A DNA stretch of 64,000 bases from Acidovorax sp. RAC01. Its GTDB lineage: Bacteria > Pseudomonadota > Gammaproteobacteria > Burkholderiales > Burkholderiaceae_C. The first letter of the stretch is position 1; each line of letters starts with the position of its first letter. The position numbers and the translations under genes were made by a program. The stretch covers positions 2,061,001 to 2,125,000 of the forward strand of contig NZ_CP016447.1 in assembly GCF_001714725.1 (NCBI RefSeq), given 5' to 3'. This document shows positions 17,611-25,946 of the stretch, piece after piece. The notes below the pieces were generated by a model. The model saw only the letters and a program-made list of their open reading frames with translations, was not told the origin of the DNA and searched no databases.

Positions 17611-18788
17611 GGAAGCTCTTCACGAATCGGATCTGGCTGTGCCATAGCGAGGCCGCACTAAAACAGCACCTGCTTTCGAGAGTTGGGCACGCCCAGCAGG
17701 CGCTGCGCGAGGGCAATTGCCCGGCGTCGCGGGGCATTAAGCCCCTTGCAGACGCACCTGTCCCCGACAGGCCAGCAGTTTGTGCCTTGCCATCCACAGA
17801 TTTGACAGCGCAAATAGCGTGACGATCTGCGCCGTGTTCTTCTTGAGCCCACGGTAGCGCACCTTCACATATCCAAACTGCTGCTTGATCACTCGGAACG
17901 GGTGCTCCACCCTGGCCCGGATGCTGGCCTTGGTGCGTTCAAGTTGATCGATCAGCACCCCCACAGGGTTGCCCTTGTCCAGAGCCCGGCGCAACCCAGG
18001 GCGCATGGCCACATGCCATCGCACGTTCTTGTTGGCATCGGGCCGCCTGTCCACCCCTTGGTAGCCCGCGTCACCAAAGGCATCAGTTTCTTGCCCATGC
18101 AGCAGACTGTTTGCTTCAACCACGTCGTTCACATTGCCGCTGGTGCCTCGAACGCTGTGCACCAGGCCTGAGTCCGCATCTACGCCAATGTGGGCCTTCA
18201 TGCCGAAGTACCACTGGTTGCCCTTCTTGCTTTGGTGCATCTCGGGGTCGCGCTCGCCCTTTTGATTCTTGGTGGAGCTGGGTGCGGCAATGAGCGTGGC
18301 ATCCACCACCGTGCCCGCTTTGAGTTGCAGCCCTTTGGCCTGCAGCAGCGCATTGACGGTAGCGAGTATTTGTTCGGCCAGCTTGTGGCGCTCCAGCAGA
18401 TGCCTGAAACGCAAGATGCTCGATTCACTGGGGATGTGTTCATCCCAGTGAGACAGGCCGGCAAAGTCCCGAAAGGCAGGCACGTCGTGCAGTGCTTCTT
18501 CCATGGCTGGGTCGCTGAGCTTGAACCACTGCTGCATGAAATGGATGCGCAGCAGGATCTGCACCGAAAAAGGCTGCTGGCCCCGGCGTCCGCACTCGGG
18601 TGCGTAGGGCTCTATCAGCGAGACCAGTTCAGCCCAGGGCACCACCAGTTCCATGGAGTCAAGGAATTCACGCTTGCGCGTGCGCTTGGTGGTGTTGCTC
18701 AGTCCCAGGCTGCTTTGCTTCATGTGCTTATTGTCTCGGCTTCAAGCATTCGTCGGCACAGGACGCGGGGGATTCGTGCAGAGGGTCC
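17611..18788 (-). mobile_element. IS5-family insertion sequence, 1178 bp, CTAG target duplication
   Basis: The ends are imperfect terminal inverted repeats: GGAAGCTCTTCACGAATC at 17611-17628 and, on the other strand, GGACCCTCTGCACGAATC ending at 18788 (15 of 18 match). CTAG precedes the left end (17607-17610) and follows the right end (18789-18792), a 4-bp duplication with the YTAR-type target of IS5 elements. One transposase gene fills the element, in the opposite direction to the gene it interrupts. The intact ends, duplication and reading frame point to a recent insertion. Confidence 0.93.
17737..18723 (-). CDS. IS5-family transposase
   Basis: A 328-residue DDE transposase. Recognisable parts are the N-terminal DUF772-type region (GRRGQQPFSVQILLRIHFMQQWFKLSD and AFRDFAGLS), the first catalytic Asp in GTVVDATLIAAP, the second in GVDADSGLVHSVRGTSGNVND, and the third acidic residue region near RVEHPFRVIKQQFGY. 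The HQSKKGNQWYFGMKAHIG motif is typical of the IS5 group. The gene is full length, so the element is probably still mobile. Confidence 0.95.
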   Translation of the reverse strand: MKQSSLGLSNTTKRTRKREFLDSMELVVPWAELVSLIEPYAPECGRRGQQPFSVQILLRIHFMQQWFKLSDPAMEEALHDVPAFRDFAGLSHWDEHIPSESSILRFRHLLERHKLAEQILATVNALLQAKGLQLKAGTVVDATLIAAPSSTKNQKGERDPEMHQSKKGNQWYFGMKAHIGVDADSGLVHSVRGTSGNVNDVVEANSLLHGQETDAFGDAGYQGVDRRPDANKNVRWHVAMRPGLRRALDKGNPVGVLIDQLERTKASIRARVEHPFRVIKQQFGYVKVRYRGLKKNTAQIVTLFALSNLWMARHKLLACRGQVRLQGA

Positions 18789-19540
18789 CTAGCAGGGATT
18801 GAGCCATTTTCTACCCCTAAGCCAGAAGGCTTGGTGCATCGTGCATTGCAAATTTCAACCAACCCCGGCGACCTCGTCCTAGACTCCTTCGCCGGTTCCG
18901 GCACCACAGGCGCCGTCGCCCACAAAATGGGCCGCCGCTGGATCATGGTGGAGCTGGGCGAGCACTGCCGCACGCACATCGTGCCGCGCCTGCAAAAGGT
19001 CATCGACGGGCAAGACCCCGGCGGCGTGACGCAGGCCACGGGCTGGCAGGGCGGCGGCGGTTTCCGCTATTACGAACTGGCCCCCACGCTGCTGGCCACC
19101 GACCGCTGGGGCAATCTGGTCATCAACCCCGAGTACGACGCGGCGATGCTGTCCGCCGCCATGTGCAAGCTGGAGGGCTTTGCCTATGCGCCCAGCGAGG
19201 CGCTGTGGTGGCAGCACGGCCACAGCAGCGAGCGCGACTTTATCTACGTGACCACGCAAACCCTGAGCGCCGAGCAGCTCGACGCCCTGGCCGAAGAGGT
19301 GGGGCCCGAGCGCAGCCTGCTGGTGTGCTGCGGTGCCTACCGGGGCCTGGGTACTGGTGGGGCGGCGCAGGCCGCGCAGCGCTGGCCGCAGCTCACCATC
19401 AAGAAAATCCCCAAAATGGTGAAAGACCGCTGCGAGTGGGGCCACGACGACTACAGCCTGAACGTGGCCAACCTGCCCATGGCCGCGCCCAAGCCAGGCG
19501 CTGCGCCCGCGCAGGATGATTTGTTTGGTGAGGACGGGGC

Positions 19541-20815
19541 ATGACCACGCTGCCCGCGCAGGCCGAATTGCTGGCACGCATTCGGCACATTTGGGAGTCT
19601 GCGCGCACCCAGGCGGCGCGCTCGGTCAACACGGCCCATGTATGTGCCAACTGGCTGATAGGGCAGCAGATTGTGGAGGCGGAGCAGGGCGGTGCCAAAC
19701 GGGCGGCGTATGGCAAGGCCTTGCTCAAGGCGCTGTCTGAGCAGTTGTCGGCTGAGTACGGTGCGGGGTTTTCTGTCAGCGCATTGCAGTACATGCGCAG
19801 CTTTTTTTTGGGCTACCCGCAGCTGCTGGCAAAACAACACGCGGTGCGTGTTGTTTTGGATGTGCAGCAGATTCAACACGCAGTGCGTGGCGAATCTCCT
19901 GGTGGGCGTGACGTGGTGCAGCCGGGCGTGCTTAACCCCAGCTTGTCATGGACGCACTACCGCACCCTGTTGAAAGAAGAGCGCCAGCCCGTGCGCGACT
20001 TTTATGAAATCGAGTCTGTGCGCAACGGCTGGTCTGCCCGGCAACTGGAGCGGCAGATGCATTCCTTTCTGTTTGAGCGCCTTGCCAAGAGCCGCGACAA
20101 GCAGGGCGTGCTGGCGCTGGCCAACGAAGGCCAGGCACTGAACCGTGCGCAAGATGTGATCAAAGACCCCTATGTGCTGGAGTTTCTGGACTTGCCAGAA
20201 TCGCACCGTCTGGTGGAGTCGCGCATTGAAGAGGCGTTGATCAACCAGTTGCAGGCCTTTTTGCTGGAGCTGGGCAGTGGCTTTGCCTTTGTGGGGCGGC
20301 AGCGGCGGTTGACGCTGGATGGAGACCATTTTTACCCCGACCTGGTTTTCTATCACGTCAAGCTCAAGTGCTACGTGGTGATCGACCTGAAGGTCGGCAA
20401 GCTGACCCATGGCGACTTGGGGCAGATGCAGTTGTACGTGAACTACTACGACCGCGAAGTGGCTGCCAAGGGCGACAACCCGACCATTGGCCTGCTGCTG
20501 TGCAGCGAGAAGAACGACGCGGTGGTGCGCTATGTGCTGGGCGACAAGAGCGAGCAGATTTTTGCCAGCCGCTACCAGTTTGCCTTGCCCAGCGAGGACG
20601 ATTTGCGTGCGGAGATTCGGCGCGAGATGGAGCAGTTTCAACCGCTGGACTCGCTGGAGCCGATGGAACCATTAGTGCCATCGAAACCGTTGGAGCAGCG
20701 TGAGGGGACGTCTGCAAAAGTACAACGGGCTGCCACTGGCAAACCGAAGGCACCGGCGACCAAGACAACAACGAGCCGTTCGAAATCCACAGCGGCCAAG
20801 GGAACCGAAAAATGA
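19541..20815 (+). CDS. DUF1016 (YhcG-type) PD-(D/E)xK nuclease domain protein
   Basis: A 424-residue protein. The N-terminal DUF1016 helical domain is seen in SVNTAHVCANWLIGQQIVEAEQ, YGKALLKALSEQLS and LSWTHYRTLLK; the C-terminal nuclease domain has YPDLVFYHVKLKCYVVIDLKVGKLTHGDLGQMQLYVNYYD, where PDL...DLK matches the PD-(D/E)xK core. The last 60 residues are a Lys/Thr/Pro-rich tail of no clear fold. Such genes are frequent inside restriction-modification loci. Its start overlaps mod (ATGA) and its stop overlaps res (ATGA), so it is translationally coupled to both. The coding sequence contains two strong hairpins at 19830-19895. Confidence 0.9.
   Translation: MTTLPAQAELLARIRHIWESARTQAARSVNTAHVCANWLIGQQIVEAEQGGAKRAAYGKALLKALSEQLSAEYGAGFSVSALQYMRSFFLGYPQLLAKQHAVRVVLDVQQIQHAVRGESPGGRDVVQPGVLNPSLSWTHYRTLLKEERQPVRDFYEIESVRNGWSARQLERQMHSFLFERLAKSRDKQGVLALANEGQALNRAQDVIKDPYVLEFLDLPESHRLVESRIEEALINQLQAFLLELGSGFAFVGRQRRLTLDGDHFYPDLVFYHVKLKCYVVIDLKVGKLTHGDLGQMQLYVNYYDREVAAKGDNPTIGLLLCSEKNDAVVRYVLGDKSEQIFASRYQFALPSEDDLRAEIRREMEQFQPLDSLEPMEPLVPSKPLEQREGTSAKVQRAATGKPKAPATKTTTSRSKSTAAKGTEK
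19830..19895. repeat. Two consecutive hairpins inside the DUF1016 gene
   Basis: CAAAACAACACGC (19830-19842) is the exact reverse complement of GCGTGTTGTTTTG (19846-19858) with a 3-base loop. Twelve bases later, ATTCaaCACGCA (19871-19882) pairs with TGCGTGgcGAAT (19884-19895). Both share the CACGC(A/G)GTGCGTG centre. The segment encodes part of the loop between the helical and nuclease domains. Confidence 0.7.
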
Positions 20816-23595
20816 GCCAACGCGAAGTCAACGCCATCGCAGGCCGCCTGAGCCTGCGCAAGCCGCAAACCGATTCACTGCAGGCGCTGGCCCGCGCCAT
20901 CGAGGCCAGCCCGCTGGTGCTAAAGCACGGGCGCGACAGTGCCGAGCTGGCCGATGTGCTGAGGGTGCTGCAGGGCCAGTTTGGCACGCTGAAAGACTTT
21001 GAGCGCGACTTTCCATCGCTGTGCTTTGCGCTGGCCACGGGCGTGGGCAAAACGCGGCTGATGGGCGCTTTCATCAGCTACCTGTATGCGGCGCATGGCA
21101 TCAAGCACTTTTTTGTGCTGGCACCCAACCTGACGATTTACGACAAGCTGATTGGCGACTTCACGCCCAACACGCCCAAGTACGTGTTCAAGGGCATTGC
21201 CGAGTTTGCGGCCTACCCGCCCGAGATCATTACCGGCGACAACTACGAGGAGCGTGCCCAGGCGCTGGGGGATTTGCTCTCGCCGGTGACGATCAATATT
21301 TTCAACATCGCCAAGATCACCTCAGAGGTGCGCGGGGGCAAGGCGCCGCGCATCAAGCGCTTGAGTGAATACATCGGCCAAAGCTACTTTGACTATCTGG
21401 CCAGCCTGCCCGACCTGGTGCTGCTGATGGACGAGTCGCACCGCTACCGCGCCACGGCGGGCCTGCGCGCCATCAACGACCTGAAACCTGTTCTGGGCCT
21501 GGAGCTTACGGCCACGCCGTTTGTGGAGACCACCAAGGGACCGGTACCGTTCAAGAATGTGGTGATGGAGTACCCCCTGGCACGTGCCATGGACGACGGC
21601 TTTGTGAAAGAGCCTGCGGTGGTGACCCAGCGCAACTTTGACGCCAAGGCCCTGCCGCCCGAAGAGCTGGAGCGCGTGAAACTGCGCGACGGCGTGCGCA
21701 TGCACGAGGCCACGAAGGTGGAGCTGAAGACCTATGCCCGTAGCAACGGAGTCAAGGAGGTCAAGCCCTTCATGCTGGTGATTGCGCGGGACACCACGCA
21801 CGCTGCAGCCCTGTTGGCGTATTTGCAGTCGGACGAATTTTTTGCCGGGCGCTACCGCAACAAGGTGATCCAGGTGGACAGCAGCAAGAGCGGCGCGGAG
21901 GAAGAGGAGATGGTGCGCAAGCTGCTGGCCGTGGAGAGTGTGGACGAGCCCACCGAGATCGTGATCCACGTGAACATGCTCAAGGAGGGCTGGGACGTGA
22001 CCAACCTCTACACCATCGTGCCGCTGCGCGCCGCAAACGCACGCACGCTGGTAGAGCAGTCGATTGGCCGGGGCCTGCGCCTGCCATATGGCAAGCGCAC
22101 GGGCGTGGCGGCGGTGGACCGCCTGAGCATCATTGCGCACGACCGTTTCCAGGAAATCATTGACGACGCCAACAGGGCCGATTCGCCCATCCGCTTGAAG
22201 ACCTTTTTGCTGGACGCACCGGAGGATGGCGACGGCCCGCCGCAGAGCGTGACCGTGGCCCCGAGTCTGTCACAGACGCTGGGGCTGGCGGATGGTGCGG
22301 CGCAGGTGGGCTCTGTGGTGACTTCTGTGGTCGGCAATGGGGTGGGTGGTGCTGTGGGTGGTGCCGCCCAGCATGGGCTGGATGCCGCCGCGCCCGCCCC
22401 ATTGTTTGCCACAGAGCGCGAACGCCAGGCCGCAGCGGTGGTGATGGAGGTGCTGGGCACCTACGAAGCCAAACCAGAGCAAGCGCCCACCCGCCAGGCC
22501 TTGCTGAACACCGATTTGCAAGCCCGCATTGCCGAGGCGGTGCGCGAGAAATTGCCCCCCGCGCAGGCAGACCTGGCGCTGGCTGAAGCACCTGCCGGTG
22601 AGCTGGACTTGCAGGCTGTGGTGCGCCGCACGGTAGAGGCGGTGGTGCAAAAGACCATCGATATTCCGCGCATCGTTGTAACCCCCAAGGGCGAGGTGCG
22701 CAGCGGCTACAAGCCCTTTGCGTTGGACGTGATTGGCTGGCATCTGCAGCCCAAGGACCGCTCGCTGGTGGGCCAGAACCTGGGCAACCGGGAGCAGTTC
22801 ACCCTGTCAGCGCAAAGCGGGGGCACGCAGCGCAGGCTCGAGGACTACGTCGTGCACGCGCTGATCGACTACGACGACATTGACTACAACACCCAGGCCA
22901 GCCTGCTGTACGACCTGGCGGGGCAGGTGGTACAGCACCTGCGCAGCTACCTCAAGGACGAGGAGGAGGTGCGCAATGTGCTGGACCTGGACCGCCAGGC
23001 GATTGCCCGCAATGTTTATGCGCAGATGCACGCGCATTTTGAAGAGTCTGCCTCGGAGGGCTACACCGTGGACGTGCGGCGCGGGTTCACGACTTTGAGG
23101 GCGCCGACCTACACCGTGGGCGCTGGCCAGGTGGTGCGCGACTACCGCGAAACGCCTGAAGACCTGGGGCGTATCAAGCAAATGGTGTTTGGTGGGTTCA
23201 GCCGCTGCCTGTACCCGCTGCAGAAATTTGATTCAGACACCGAGCGCAAGTTTGCGGTGCTGCTGGAGCGCGATGCCGACAAGTGGCTCAAGCCTGCCAA
23301 GGGCCAGTTTCAGATGTTCTACAAGCTGGGGGCAGAGCAGCCCGAATACGTGCCTGACTTTGTGGCCGAAACGGCGCACCATGTACTGATGGTGGAAACC
23401 AAGGCGAGCAAAGACATGGACAGCACAGACGTGAAGGCCAAGGCGCAGGCGGGTGCGCTGTGGTGCAAGCACGCGACAGGGCACACCCTATCCGTGGGCG
23501 GCAAGCCCTGGAAGTACCTGCTGGTATCCCATGAGCAGGTCACGGCGGACAAAACGTTGAACGACTTTCTGCGCTTTGAGGTAGTGGTCGGTTGA
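20812..23595 (+). CDS. res: Type III restriction enzyme Res subunit (helicase-nuclease)
   Basis: A 927-residue protein. The SF2 helicase core has Walker A FALATGVGKT (72-81), DESH at 207-210 (LLMDESHRYRA), LELTATPF, and a motif VI region ARTLVEQSIGRGLRLPYG. The C-terminal nuclease has PDF with Asp849 and VETKAS with Glu862 and Lys864, a PD-(D/E)xK site. A Gly/Ala-rich low-complexity stretch of about 50 residues separates the two halves (about 480-530). In type III systems Res depends on Mod for site recognition, and cleaves after translocation between inverted sites; with mod interrupted it is probably silent. It is the last gene of the five-gene operon; a palindromic repeat follows its stop. 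Confidence 0.93.
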   Translation: MSQREVNAIAGRLSLRKPQTDSLQALARAIEASPLVLKHGRDSAELADVLRVLQGQFGTLKDFERDFPSLCFALATGVGKTRLMGAFISYLYAAHGIKHFFVLAPNLTIYDKLIGDFTPNTPKYVFKGIAEFAAYPPEIITGDNYEERAQALGDLLSPVTINIFNIAKITSEVRGGKAPRIKRLSEYIGQSYFDYLASLPDLVLLMDESHRYRATAGLRAINDLKPVLGLELTATPFVETTKGPVPFKNVVMEYPLARAMDDGFVKEPAVVTQRNFDAKALPPEELERVKLRDGVRMHEATKVELKTYARSNGVKEVKPFMLVIARDTTHAAALLAYLQSDEFFAGRYRNKVIQVDSSKSGAEEEEMVRKLLAVESVDEPTEIVIHVNMLKEGWDVTNLYTIVPLRAANARTLVEQSIGRGLRLPYGKRTGVAAVDRLSIIAHDRFQEIIDDANRADSPIRLKTFLLDAPEDGDGPPQSVTVAPSLSQTLGLADGAAQVGSVVTSVVGNGVGGAVGGAAQHGLDAAAPAPLFATERERQAAAVVMEVLGTYEAKPEQAPTRQALLNTDLQARIAEAVREKLPPAQADLALAEAPAGELDLQAVVRRTVEAVVQKTIDIPRIVVTPKGEVRSGYKPFALDVIGWHLQPKDRSLVGQNLGNREQFTLSAQSGGTQRRLEDYVVHALIDYDDIDYNTQASLLYDLAGQVVQHLRSYLKDEEEVRNVLDLDRQAIARNVYAQMHAHFEESASEGYTVDVRRGFTTLRAPTYTVGAGQVVRDYRETPEDLGRIKQMVFGGFSRCLYPLQKFDSDTERKFAVLLERDADKWLKPAKGQFQMFYKLGAEQPEYVPDFVAETAHHVLMVETKASKDMDSTDVKAKAQAGALWCKHATGHTLSVGGKPWKYLLVSHEQVTADKTLNDFLRFEVVVG

Positions 23596-23630
23596 GTCTG
23601 CCCGGATAGTTCAGAGCCCAGGTTTTGGTG

Positions 23631-23690
23631 AAAATAGCTGCTAGCGCTTGTGCATCAAGCGCTAGCAGCTATTGTTTTGGTAGCGATATC
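23631..23690. repeat. Dispersed 60-bp repeat, copy 3 (nearly perfect palindrome)
   Basis: AATAGCTGCTAGCGCTTG (23633-23650) and its exact reverse complement (23656-23673) flank a TGCAT loop, giving an 18-bp stem. It lies 37 bases after the res stop. Without a T-run it is not a classical terminator, but such a stem could slow 3' decay. It is the most symmetrical of the copies in this window. Confidence 0.75.
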
Positions 23691-23712
23691 AGCTGGTTGC
23701 ACGGTAGTGATG

Positions 23713-25809
23713 TCAGGCTGTGGCGTGCGCTGCAGCAGGCGTGTTGCACGCCTCCACCTCCACTAGGCAGTCATAAAACGTGGGCGCGCGGCCCAGGTCG
23801 GTCAGGGCCTGGCTGGTCACCTCGTTCACGTTGGTGCCATTGAGCCCCAGCTTGCGCCACCAGATGCCCAGGCCGTTGACCACGCCCGGCCGCGCGCGGC
23901 GCGACACGGTGGCGTGGCACAGGTAGCTGCCGCGGTCGTTGAAGACGCGCACCACCGCGTCGTTGGCAATGCCGCGCGCTTCGGCGTCGTCGGGGTGCAT
24001 CTCCAGCACCGGGCGGCCCTCGATGTCGCGCAGGCTTTGCACGTTCACGAAGGTCGAGTTCAAAAAGTTGCGCGCGGGCGGCGAGATCATGGCCAGCGGG
24101 TGGCGCGCGCTGGTGCCCGCGAGTTCGTAATTGGACAGATGGTCGGGCAGGCCGTCCAGCCCTTGCGCCGCCAGGCGGGCGCTGAAGAATTCGCACTTGC
24201 CGGAAGGCGTAGGGAAGTGGCCTTCGGCAAACGGTGCATCGGGCACGGCCAGCGTGGCAAAGCCCTGGCTTTCGAGCAGCGCGTAGTCCACCGCATCGCC
24301 AAAGGCCTGGCGGCACAGGGCTTCGTCGCTGTCGGCAAAACAGGGCTCGGTGTAGCCCATGCGCGCCGCCAGGTCGCGGAAGATCTGCGCGTTGCTGCGC
24401 GCCTGCCCCACGGGCGCCACGGCCGGGCGGTTGAGCACCACGTCGGTGTGGCCGTAGCTCAGGTGCACATCCCAGTGCTCCAGCTGCGTGGTGGCGGGCA
24501 GGATGTAGTCGGCGTAATCCGCAGTGTCGGTCTGGAAGTGCTCGAGCACCACGGTGAACAGGTCTTCGCGCGCAAAGCCCTGCACCACCTTGCCCGAGTC
24601 GGGCGCCACGGCCACCGGGTTGCTGTTGTAGACCACGATGGCCTCCACCTTGGGGCCAAACGCGGGTGAGGCCTCGCGCAGCAGGTCGTCGCCAATGGTG
24701 GACATGTTGATGGTGCGCGGCGTTTTGGCGGGCATCAGGTCGGGCCGCTGCAGTACGGCGCGTTGCGCGGGGAACTGCCCCGAGCTGGACAGCAGCATCC
24801 CGCCTGCGCGGTGGCGCCAGGCGCCGGTCAGCGCAGGCAGGCAGGCCACGGCGCGCACGGCATTGCCGCCGCCGCGCACACGCTGCATGCCGTAGTTCAG
24901 GCGGATGGCGGCGGGCTTTGTGGTGCCGTAGTCCCTGGCGAGCTGGCGGATCTGTTCCACCGGAATACCGCACACCTCGGCCGCGCGCTCGGGCGGCCAT
25001 TGCAGGGCCCGTTCGCGCAGCGTCTCCCATCCCAGCGTGTGGCGGGCGATGTAGTCGTGGTCCAGCCAGTTGTTCACGATCAGCTCGTGCATCAGCGCCA
25101 GGGCCAGCGCGGCGTCGGTGCCGGGGCGCAGGGCAATGTGCTCGTGGCACTTGTCGGCCGTCTCGCTCTTGCGCGGGTCGATGCAGACCAGCCTGGCTCC
25201 ATCGCGCTTGGCCTGCTGGGCAAAGCGCCAGAAGTGCAGGTTGCTGCCAATCGAGTTGCTGCCCCAGATGATGATGAGTTTGGACTCGGCAAAGAACTCC
25301 ACCTTCATGCCCACCTTGCCGCCCAGCGTCTGCACCAGGGCCTCGGCCCCGGCCGATGCGCAGATGGTGCGATCGAGCTGCGAGGCGCCGAGCTGGTGGA
25401 AGAACCGCCGGTCCATGCTCTCGCCCTGCACCATGCCCATGGTGCCGGCGTAGCTGTAGGGCAGGATGGCTTCGGGCGCGCGCTGCGCGATGGCGGCCAG
25501 GCGCGCCGCAATGTCGCCCAGCGCCTCGTCCCAGCTGACCGGGGTGAACTGCCCGCTGCCCTTGGGGCCGCTGCGCTTCATGGGCGTGAGGAGGCGCTCG
25601 GGGTGGTAGGTGCGCTTGGTGTATTTGCTCACCTTGGCGCACAGCACGCCGCCGGTGTGCAGATGGTCCGGGTTGCCTTGCACCCGGGTGGCCACACCGT
25701 TCTCTACCGTGGTGATCAGTGCGCAGGTATCGGGGCAGTCGTGCGGGCAGGCACCGCGCACACTTCTGCTTACAAATGCACCATCGTTTACTACAAAAGT
25801 CGTAGTCAT
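23713..25809 (-). CDS. Molybdopterin-dependent oxidoreductase with N-terminal [4Fe-4S] site
   Basis: About 698 residues. The N-terminal cluster motif is ACPHDCPDTC with a fourth Cys in GGVLCAKV; the molybdopterin domains follow (WDEALGDIAARLAAI, YAGTMGMVQGESMDRRF, WGSNSIGSNLHFWRF, LPATTQLEHWD) and the C-terminal dinucleotide-binding domain contains LEMHPDDAEARGI and RPGVVNGLGIWW. It belongs to the DMSO-reductase superfamily, in the soluble branch related to formate-dehydrogenase-like and assimilatory proteins. There is no Tat signal, so it should be cytoplasmic. The ATG at 25809 is chosen because the preceding 22 codons of the open frame are not family-like. No electron-transfer partner is adjacent. 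The substrate is unknown. Confidence 0.87.
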   Translation of the reverse strand: MTTTFVVNDGAFVSRSVRGACPHDCPDTCALITTVENGVATRVQGNPDHLHTGGVLCAKVSKYTKRTYHPERLLTPMKRSGPKGSGQFTPVSWDEALGDIAARLAAIAQRAPEAILPYSYAGTMGMVQGESMDRRFFHQLGASQLDRTICASAGAEALVQTLGGKVGMKVEFFAESKLIIIWGSNSIGSNLHFWRFAQQAKRDGARLVCIDPRKSETADKCHEHIALRPGTDAALALALMHELIVNNWLDHDYIARHTLGWETLRERALQWPPERAAEVCGIPVEQIRQLARDYGTTKPAAIRLNYGMQRVRGGGNAVRAVACLPALTGAWRHRAGGMLLSSSGQFPAQRAVLQRPDLMPAKTPRTINMSTIGDDLLREASPAFGPKVEAIVVYNSNPVAVAPDSGKVVQGFAREDLFTVVLEHFQTDTADYADYILPATTQLEHWDVHLSYGHTDVVLNRPAVAPVGQARSNAQIFRDLAARMGYTEPCFADSDEALCRQAFGDAVDYALLESQGFATLAVPDAPFAEGHFPTPSGKCEFFSARLAAQGLDGLPDHLSNYELAGTSARHPLAMISPPARNFLNSTFVNVQSLRDIEGRPVLEMHPDDAEARGIANDAVVRVFNDRGSYLCHATVSRRARPGVVNGLGIWWRKLGLNGTNVNEVTSQALTDLGRAPTFYDCLVEVEACNTPAAAHATA

Positions 25810-25946
25810 TTGCAATTGTGGATCGTTAAACTTTGTCAAAAATGACAGGCCCGCGGACGCGGGACGACGTCTCACACAACAGGCCCGCCAGCAGGCGGCG
25901 CAGAGGCAACGCCTCTATTCATCAAGCATTCAGCGGGGATTTCACC

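Larger units (their letters stand above)
16698..19544 (+). pseudogene. mod: Type III DNA methyltransferase Mod, interrupted by an IS5-family element
   Basis: The 5' part (16698-17610) encodes the start of a beta-class adenine methyltransferase: KGDNLLALKAL, then FIDPPYNTG with the catalytic DPPY at residues 74-77, and GSLWITIDDNEAHYL. The 3' part (18793-19544) encodes PFSTPKPEGLVHRAL, the SAM-binding DSFAGSGTTGAVAHKMGRRWIMVELG and the C-terminal tail. Between them lies an insertion element flanked by CTAG on both sides. Deleting the element and one CTAG gives an unbroken frame reading HLRKLL-AGIEPFSTPKP, so the parental gene was about 555 codons. In type III systems Mod both modifies and recognises the site for Res. 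As it stands the first half runs into the element and stops at 17822, so the enzyme is almost surely inactive. The stop overlaps the next start (ATGA). Confidence 0.9.

Noticed and set aside
12066..23595. The island as a DISARM or BREX locus
   Set aside because: No DUF1998 (DrmB), no phospholipase D protein (DrmC), no PglZ and no BrxC-like ATPase are present; only the SNF2 helicase and a methyltransferase are in common.
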